From contig NW_004086324.1 in NCBI RefSeq assembly GCF_000220395.1, positions 1 through 25,177 on the forward strand: a stretch of DNA of 25,177 bases, read 5' to 3'. This document shows positions 19,594-25,177 of the stretch, piece after piece; the first letter of the stretch is position 1; each line of letters begins with the position of its first letter. Under the pieces are notes generated by a model. It was not told where the DNA came from. It was given only the letters and a program-made list of their open reading frames with translations, and did no database searches. Source of the DNA: Ichthyophthirius multifiliis (taxonomy: Eukaryota; Ciliophora; Oligohymenophorea; Hymenostomatida). Both the position numbers and the translations under genes were made by a program.

Positions 19594-21121
19594 ATGGATT
19601 AAAATAAAATATTTTACATTTGTCCGAAATTAATTGAATCTTAAATTAATTTAATAAATAATCCATTGAATATAGTACTATAAATATAATTTTAAATAAA
19701 ATAAATATCTAAAATAGAATATTTTTAATGAAAAACATTAAAATTACTACCACATATTTAATATTTCAGATATTCCTAATCAATAAAATTCAGAAAAAGT
19801 AAAAAATAATTAAAAAAATTTATAAAATAATTAAAATAAGATTTCCTATTTTTATTGGAATAAATAAGTAAAAAATTCACCTTTAGAAATTTTAATATAA
19901 ATTTTTTAATAAATAAATGATTTTCTTGAATGTAAAAAAAAAAATACTAAAAAAATAATATTATAAATAAAATATAAAAAAAAGTAAAAATTGCTAATAT
20001 AGCAATAATAAATTGCGATTATTCTGATATAAAATCAGCCAAAGCAATTATTTTTTATTTAATTTTTTCAGGAAAATTCGATAATTATTAATAAGCAATT
20101 TCCTATTATAGCAAAAAACGGTAATAACAATGAAAAAATATTTATTTTTTATATATATGTATCATTTTTTAATAAGAAATAAAAACATGAATATTTAAAT
20201 GATAAGTGAATATGCGAAATATATTGGGTTGATTTGTAAACGAAGTTTATTTTATCCGTAAGTGAAATATATTTGTTCTTTGAATTTAGTTGGAATTCCA
20301 AGTTTTTCTAAAGATAATTCTTGTAGTCCTTTTATTGAAGTTTTTAATGTAGTTTAAGGGAAATATAAAAAAGTATATTCAGATGAAGTTAAAAACAATT
20401 AAGTATAAAAAGTTTATTTTAATAAAGCAAATAAAGAATTAAATATCATAAAAATACAAATTATAACTCCTTTTATAATAAATAATGATACTCTAATTAG
20501 ATTTTGGCATAAAGGAAAAAAATAAAATATTTTCATGTTTAAATTAGGAATAAATACAGCATTTATATAAGAAGATAAGTATAACAAAAGATATTTATAA
20601 TAAAATAAAATATTTTTGTTAGTATTTTAAGTTATGATTTAGAATAAATAAATCCTTAATAAAATGAGAAATATCCTAATTATTTTTAATGTGAAATATA
20701 ATTTAATGATTATTGCAAATGTACAAATAAAACATCATTTTCAAATAAATGTAATGCTTGTATGAAACATTTAAAAGATATTAAAACTTAATGGGAAATA
20801 ATTCACGATATTATAAATGTAAATATAATTAAAAATAAAATATAAAAAAAATATAAATATAAATATATATTTATATAAATATATATATATATATATATAA
20901 ATATTTTATATATATTTTATATTAATTATAGAATTAATTTAAAATCCATAATTTACATGAATCCAAAATTGTTTTATTTGGAGATCCTGAATTTGATGAT
21001 ACTTAATTAATATTATAATGTAATTATTTTTATATATATATTCATCTATATATAATAATCAGAAATGAAATAAATATAAAATATTTAAGAAGAAGATGAA
21101 GAATAAGATATATCAGAATGA
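19594..21121 (+). CDS. PTEN/auxilin-type phosphatase-like plus C2 protein (catalytically degenerate), four exons, apparent frame slips
   Basis: Introns 20121-20176, 20819-20931 and 21020-21062 are called by frame. With three single-base adjustments at runs near 19722, 19976 and 20613, the sum is exactly 438 aa. The N-terminal part resembles the dual-specificity fold of PTEN, tensin and auxilin/GAK: KIEYF, NYYHIFNISDIP, and after an A run KVKIANIAIINCDYSDIKSA. In the CX5R loop the Cys is kept (codon 20014-20016) but Arg is Lys (20032-20034) and the glycines are missing, so activity is unlikely. It continues YLIFSGKFDNYQQAISYYSK and, across the intron, the PTEN-type C2: SEYAKYIGLICKR, SLNLVGIPSFSKDNSCSPFI, IRFWHKGKKQNIFMFKLGIN. 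The tail is acidic (QEEDEEQDISE). No J or kinase domain is visible. A lipid-binding scaffold or trafficking role is inferred. Confidence 0.72.
20121..20176 (+). other. 56-nt intron 1 of the PTEN-like gene
   Basis: It begins GTAATA and ends AATAAG, phase 2. Splicing rebuilds an Arg codon (CG|A) at the end of SYYSKKR and joins the phosphatase-like part to the C2 domain. Unspliced, it stops at TGA. Confidence 0.75.
20819..20931 (+). other. 113-nt (TA)n intron 2 of the PTEN-like gene
   Basis: It begins GTAAAT and ends ATTATAG and is TA-rich. It joins WEIIHDIIN to NQFKIHNLHESKIVLFGDPE in frame. Confidence 0.65.
21020..21062 (+). other. 43-nt intron 3 of the PTEN-like gene
   Basis: It begins GTAATT and ends AATCAG, phase 1. 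It leads to a short acidic last exon ending at TGA 21119-21121. Confidence 0.6.
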
Positions 21122-21263
21122 TAAAAAAATATTTATATTTATATATTTTATAAAAAAAAATTAAAAAAGTTAAAAATTTTATTTTTTCTATATACATTTT
21201 AAAAAATACATCTAAATAACAAAATAAAATTCAATAATTATATATATTGGATTATTTTCATAT

Positions 21264-21920
21264 TCACAAATTTAAAAGTTGCATTTCTATATTTTGATTA
21301 TCATTATTTTATACATTTATTTATTATTCGATTCTCAGGAATACATTTTTATATATAAAATATCCAAAAACTGCACTAACAAAAATAATAATCCAAAAAA
21401 AAATTAAAATATTAAATATCCTTTAGCTAAATTCCCCACATTTATTATTATAAATAAAATTTAAAGTAATCATATTTAAAAAGATCATAAAAAACATAAA
21501 AACATCTAAAAAATCTAATTTAATGAAAATTTGCATATCAATAGATGGATATAATTTATTTAGGCTTAAATATATATAATAGAGAATAAAAAAACAATTT
21601 ATAAATGATAAAAATAACATATCTATATTATTGATTCGGACATATCTATCATTGATTTGCATTTTAATTCTAATCGGGCATCTTCTGAAGGTTATACATA
21701 ATATTGTAAATATTGTAAAATCACTATCCTGTTTATAGAATGTATAATTTCTTTTGCATAATTCATTAAAAAAAATTAAATATATATTTTTTTTTTTAAA
21801 TATAATATATATAATAACTATTATATAAAATAATATAATTAAAACTTTATATAATTCAATTTTTTTTTTATTTTTATAAATATGGTTTAATTCAATTTTT
21901 ATTATTAAAAAAAAAACCAA
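21264..21920 (-). CDS. Multipass membrane protein, start unresolved
   Basis: The minus-strand frame is open well upstream and closes at TGA 21264-21266. Between the bounds given it codes about 218 residues. No ATG is visible near 21920; the codon there is TTG, so the true start is internal or behind an intron. Four hydrophobic segments can be seen: KVLIILFYIIVIIYIIF, then MLFLSFINCFFILYYIYL, then FLDVFMFFMIFLNMITL, then ILIFFWIIIFVSAVFGYFI. A polar loop lies between the first two (YKQDSDFT, RRCPIRIKMQINDRYVRINN), and a polar tail follows (EQQINVQNNDNQNIEMQ). The loop has higher GC and looks genuinely coding. No family was recognised. A four-span membrane protein is the most that can be said. 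It is convergent with the PTEN-like gene, 142 bases between the stops. Confidence 0.5.
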
Positions 21921-23479
21921 TTAAAATGCGTATAAATCACATTTAATATTATATTTAAATAATAATAATGTTTGTTTAATATATATTTTTATTTAGTTAT
22001 ATTCACAATCTTTAATTTCTAAAAAATAAAATAGTTTTTAAGCTATTCGATAATTAATATTGATTTCATATGTATTAGAGCATTAAAGATATAATTAATT
22101 TATATTTATAATTTTTTTTATAATATAAAATTTAATTTATATATATATTATTTTAATAACAATCTAATTTGTAATCAAAAATTTTTAAATTTATGTTTTT
22201 TTTCAAAAAAAATATTAAAAATAATTAATTTTTAAAATTTGTTTCAATTAATTTTTAAAGAATATTATATAAAGATATCAATAAAAATATTTAGAATATT
22301 TATATAAAATTATTAAATAATAAATTTTATTATTTATCTTATAAATTTATAAATATTAATTTTAGAATAAGCCATATTATATTATTTATTTATTATAATA
22401 TAATAATTTCTTATATTTATTCAATCTCTTTAATATTTATAAATTTAAGTAATTAAAAAAATATTTTAAAACAATAGAAAATTTTAAAAATATTTAATAA
22501 AAAATTTTCTGTGGAAGAAATAATTAATTTAATAAGGATAACCCTAAGCCTATATAAAAAATAAAGTTTATATAAATAATAAATTTAAAATTAGATGATA
22601 ATAATAATTAATATTGAGCATTTATAATTATGGATATAAACTAAAATTAGAATTTAAATAAAAATCTTAAAAAAATAAAATTAAAGGGATAATAGTATAT
22701 AATTTTTTATACTAGAGTATTTCTCCTATTTAAAGGGTACAATTTAAATAAATATTATAAGAATATTTAATTTTAAAATTATAAGTTTTTAATATTAAAT
22801 TAGTAAACTTGAAACTTATTGAATGCTATAATAAGTAATATTTAAAAATTAAACAAATATCAATTTTAATTTATAAATATAATATATACAAATAAAAAAT
22901 ATTATATATATATAATATAAATTAACTTATATATATATTTTAATTCTTTTACATATATTTAACAGATATTAATATTAATTTATATTAATTTTGCTAATTA
23001 AAGTTTTTATTAATTTTACTTTTTTTAAATAAAATTTTTGAGTAATATTAGAAATTTATAAATAAAATATTATATATTGATATATTTTAATGTTTAAATT
23101 AAAACTAATAAAACTTTTGGAAATTATGAATATATAATTATATTTATAAAATATTTTTTTGAATATTTTAATTTATAATCATTAAACTTTTATTAAATAT
23201 AAAAACTCTGAATAAATGTATTTTATTTATAATAGAATTTAATATATATGTATTTTAAAAAAAACAAAAAGTTATGTTGAGTATTATGAATGAAAACCTA
23301 TATAATATTTTAATATATATTACAATTAATTTTTATAGAATTTAAATTAGTATTTTTTATTAATCAAATTTAAAAATCATTTATTAAAAAAGTCTTATAT
23401 AATCAAATAAATTTTTAAACAATGATATTTTTTTTTTAAGATATACCTTTTTTATAATATTATAAATTAGTATTAATAA
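21921..23479. other. Long AT-rich intergenic region
   Basis: About 1.55 kb of A+T low complexity. A short plus-strand stretch near 22500-22565 (FSVEEIINLIRITLSLYKK) has an ORF-like composition but no start, no continuation and no recognised homologue. Nothing else was recognised. Confidence 0.5.
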
Positions 23480-25177
23480 TCATCTTAATTAGTAAAAAGC
23501 TTCAATTATTATTTCTTTTCTTCTAAATCTATTCCTTAAATAACTAAAAACATAAATAAATTTTTTCTTTTACATTAAGTAACTTTAAAATAATAACTCT
23601 TATGTTTAATTTTGTTTAATATAATATTTATCCTCATAATAAAGTAGTTTTTTATAATTTTAAATTAAACTTAAATAATTTACACTAAGACTATTTATAA
23701 AACAAGTTATTTTATGTAAATTTTAAACAAAAAAAGTATTTTCTTCGAGCTGATTTTAAATTAAAGGAAAATCAATTACATTTAAATTTAAAATTTAAAA
23801 TTATTTAAGAACATCTATATTATCCAAATAATCACATTTTAGAGATTTCAAATTTATTTCGATTAGATATTTATTTTATATATTTTCAAAAAGAAAATTT
23901 ATTATATTATTAAATTTTTCAATATCTATTACGTTTTCGTTTTAAATAATTAATCCAAAATGTTTAGTTTATTATTTAAATATAGAAAATTAAGATACAA
24001 AATAATATTCTTTTTATATTTCTATGATTACTTTTTCTTTTATATATTAAAAATGAAATCCTTTTTTAAAAAAATCTATATATAAATCTATATTTATATA
24101 TTAAATATATTTTTATTAGCTTATAAAACTAAAAATAGATTAAACATTTAAATAATTTATATTATATAATAAGGTTTTGTTGTAAATATTTTATAAAATA
24201 ATTTCAAGCTTTTATATTTTTTAACTATTTTAAAATTTTTATAAGAAACTTTATATTTATATATGCTTTTCTGTTTTTATTTATAAAAAATTTAGTTCAA
24301 AAAGGACTTTATTTTCATTGCATTTATTTAATTTATTAGATTTTAATATGAAAATAGCACTCTTTTCATTATAATTTATTCTAAATAGTTCTTTTTTATT
24401 AAAAAATTCTAATTTTTCAATATATTTTAAATTATGGACAAAATTTATAAATTAGGTTGTATTTTCTTAATATATATTAGAAATATTTAAATCAAAAATA
24501 TTAGTTTCGAATTTATTTTTTTCAAATATTTTATTTAAAAGTTAAATTAAATAGTCATCTTCTACAAAGATCATTTTTTAATGAAATATTTTTATTTATT
24601 GTATTTTAAAAATAATTTTTATATTATTTTATTTAAGCAAATACATATTAAAATTATTTAAAAAATGCTCTTTAAAACAAAAAAATTCATCAAAAAGTAT
24701 TTCTTTTTAAATAACATATCCTGAAGATATTATATGTATCTAAATTTAATTTATATTTAATAATTCTATTTCTATTTCATTTATATATAAATTACATTCA
24801 TTTTTTAATTCGTATTTAATTTTTAGATTATTTAAACGTTTGAAATAATTTGCTTATAAATTATTTTATACATAAATTTTTATTATTAATTAATTTATGT
24901 AAAACTATTATTTTTTTCTAAGAATATTTATTATTCTTTTTATTACTGTTCTAGAATGATTATCATGTAAATCTAATATTAATGCAAATTCTTAAAGATT
25001 TTATAAAGTGAATTATAAATATTTTTTTATTTATTTTTGGGAATTTCGTTTTAAATTAAAAATAATTAATTTTTATTAAGGATTTACAGTGTACTTTATA
25101 TTATTATTATAAATAAAATCAATTATTGGCTTTTATAAATTCTATTTTTTTTTTTAAAAAATTCTAAATTTTTTATG
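23480..25177 (-). CDS. Large hypothetical protein, possibly leucine-rich, 5' end outside the window
   Basis: The minus strand is open from the window edge to TGA 23480-23482, 565 codons in one frame with no slip. The product is rich in I/L/N/K/F, with regularly spaced acidic and hydrophobic residues: KPIIDFIYNNNIKYTVNP, EFALILDLHDNHSRTVIKR, FVHNLKYIEKLEFFNKKELF, and LIEINLKSLKCDYLDNIDVL. The latter two resemble the irregular leucine-rich repeats common in large ciliate families, but I see no clean repeat register. The C-terminus is basic (YLRNRFRRKEIIIEAFYQLR). The start lies beyond 25177. Composition is close to the surrounding AT level. The evidence for coding is therefore the unbroken length and balanced charge, which chance could approach in this code. 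Confidence 0.55.

Noticed and set aside
22494-22830. Plus-strand open stretch starting near FSVEEIINLIRITL
   Set aside because: No start codon, no family, and rapid loss of coding character.
1-25177. tRNA, rRNA, snRNA, riboswitch or telomeric repeats
   Set aside because: Read for T-loop-like GTTCNA patterns, spliceosomal RNA cores and C/A-rich telomere repeats; none found. Single CCCTAA-like matches are isolated.
1-25177. Transposons, IES boundaries, virus-like elements or CRISPR
   Set aside because: No transposase, integrase, reverse transcriptase, capsid or polymerase B motifs, no long terminal repeats and no spaced direct repeats. Repeats seen are simple TA or homopolymer tracts.

Overview
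The window reads as macronuclear-type DNA of an oligohymenophorean ciliate. It is extremely A+T-rich (roughly 85% by eye). Under the standard code almost no gene can be read. With TAA and TAG read as glutamine and TGA as the only stop, long ORFs with recognisable conserved domains appear on both strands. Introns are short GT..AG introns (about 43-57 nt, plus a few of 110-140 nt that carry (TA)n). The composition and intron size would suit a hymenostome such as Ichthyophthirius. That assignment is inference only.

Layout, left to right. 565-897 (+): small coiled-coil protein. 971-1638 (-): calcineurin B-like EF-hand protein with an N-myristoylation motif. 1807-5089 (-): large coiled-coil protein with a degenerate IQ motif and a DUF4378-like C-terminus. 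5191-6401 (-): Q-rich basic protein whose polyglutamine tract is written mostly in TAA. 6402-8231: mostly empty AT-rich DNA. 8232-8687 (-): small helix-turn-helix protein with one in-frame intron. 8688-11426: AT-rich, with one uncertain coding block (9887-10567, -). 11427-12288 (-): coiled-coil RING E3 ligase. 12503-14257 (+): RAP-domain protein, probably mitochondrial. 14366-17457 (+): phospholipase C-like protein with four exons and a wrecked active site. 17534-19219 (-): DNA polymerase alpha subunit B. 19594-21121 (+): PTEN/auxilin-type phosphatase-like plus C2 protein, also without the catalytic arginine. 21264-21920 (-): multipass membrane protein with an unresolved start. 21921-23479: empty AT-rich DNA. 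23480-25177 (-): 3' part of a large gene that runs off the window.

There are no operons; neighbouring genes are independent units in convergent, divergent or tandem arrangement. Two themes stand out. First, two phosphoinositide-family proteins (PLC-like and PTEN-like), separated only by the replicative primase subunit, both keep their fold and C2 domain but have lost catalytic residues. A calcineurin B-like calcium sensor lies elsewhere in the window. Second, five genes need one or more single-base frame adjustments, at or near homopolymer runs, to read through, while four other long ORFs need none. Sequencing error in homopolymers is the simplest explanation, but genuine slippage cannot be excluded from sequence alone. 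No tRNA, rRNA, snRNA, CRISPR array, transposon, virus-like element or telomeric repeat was recognised.
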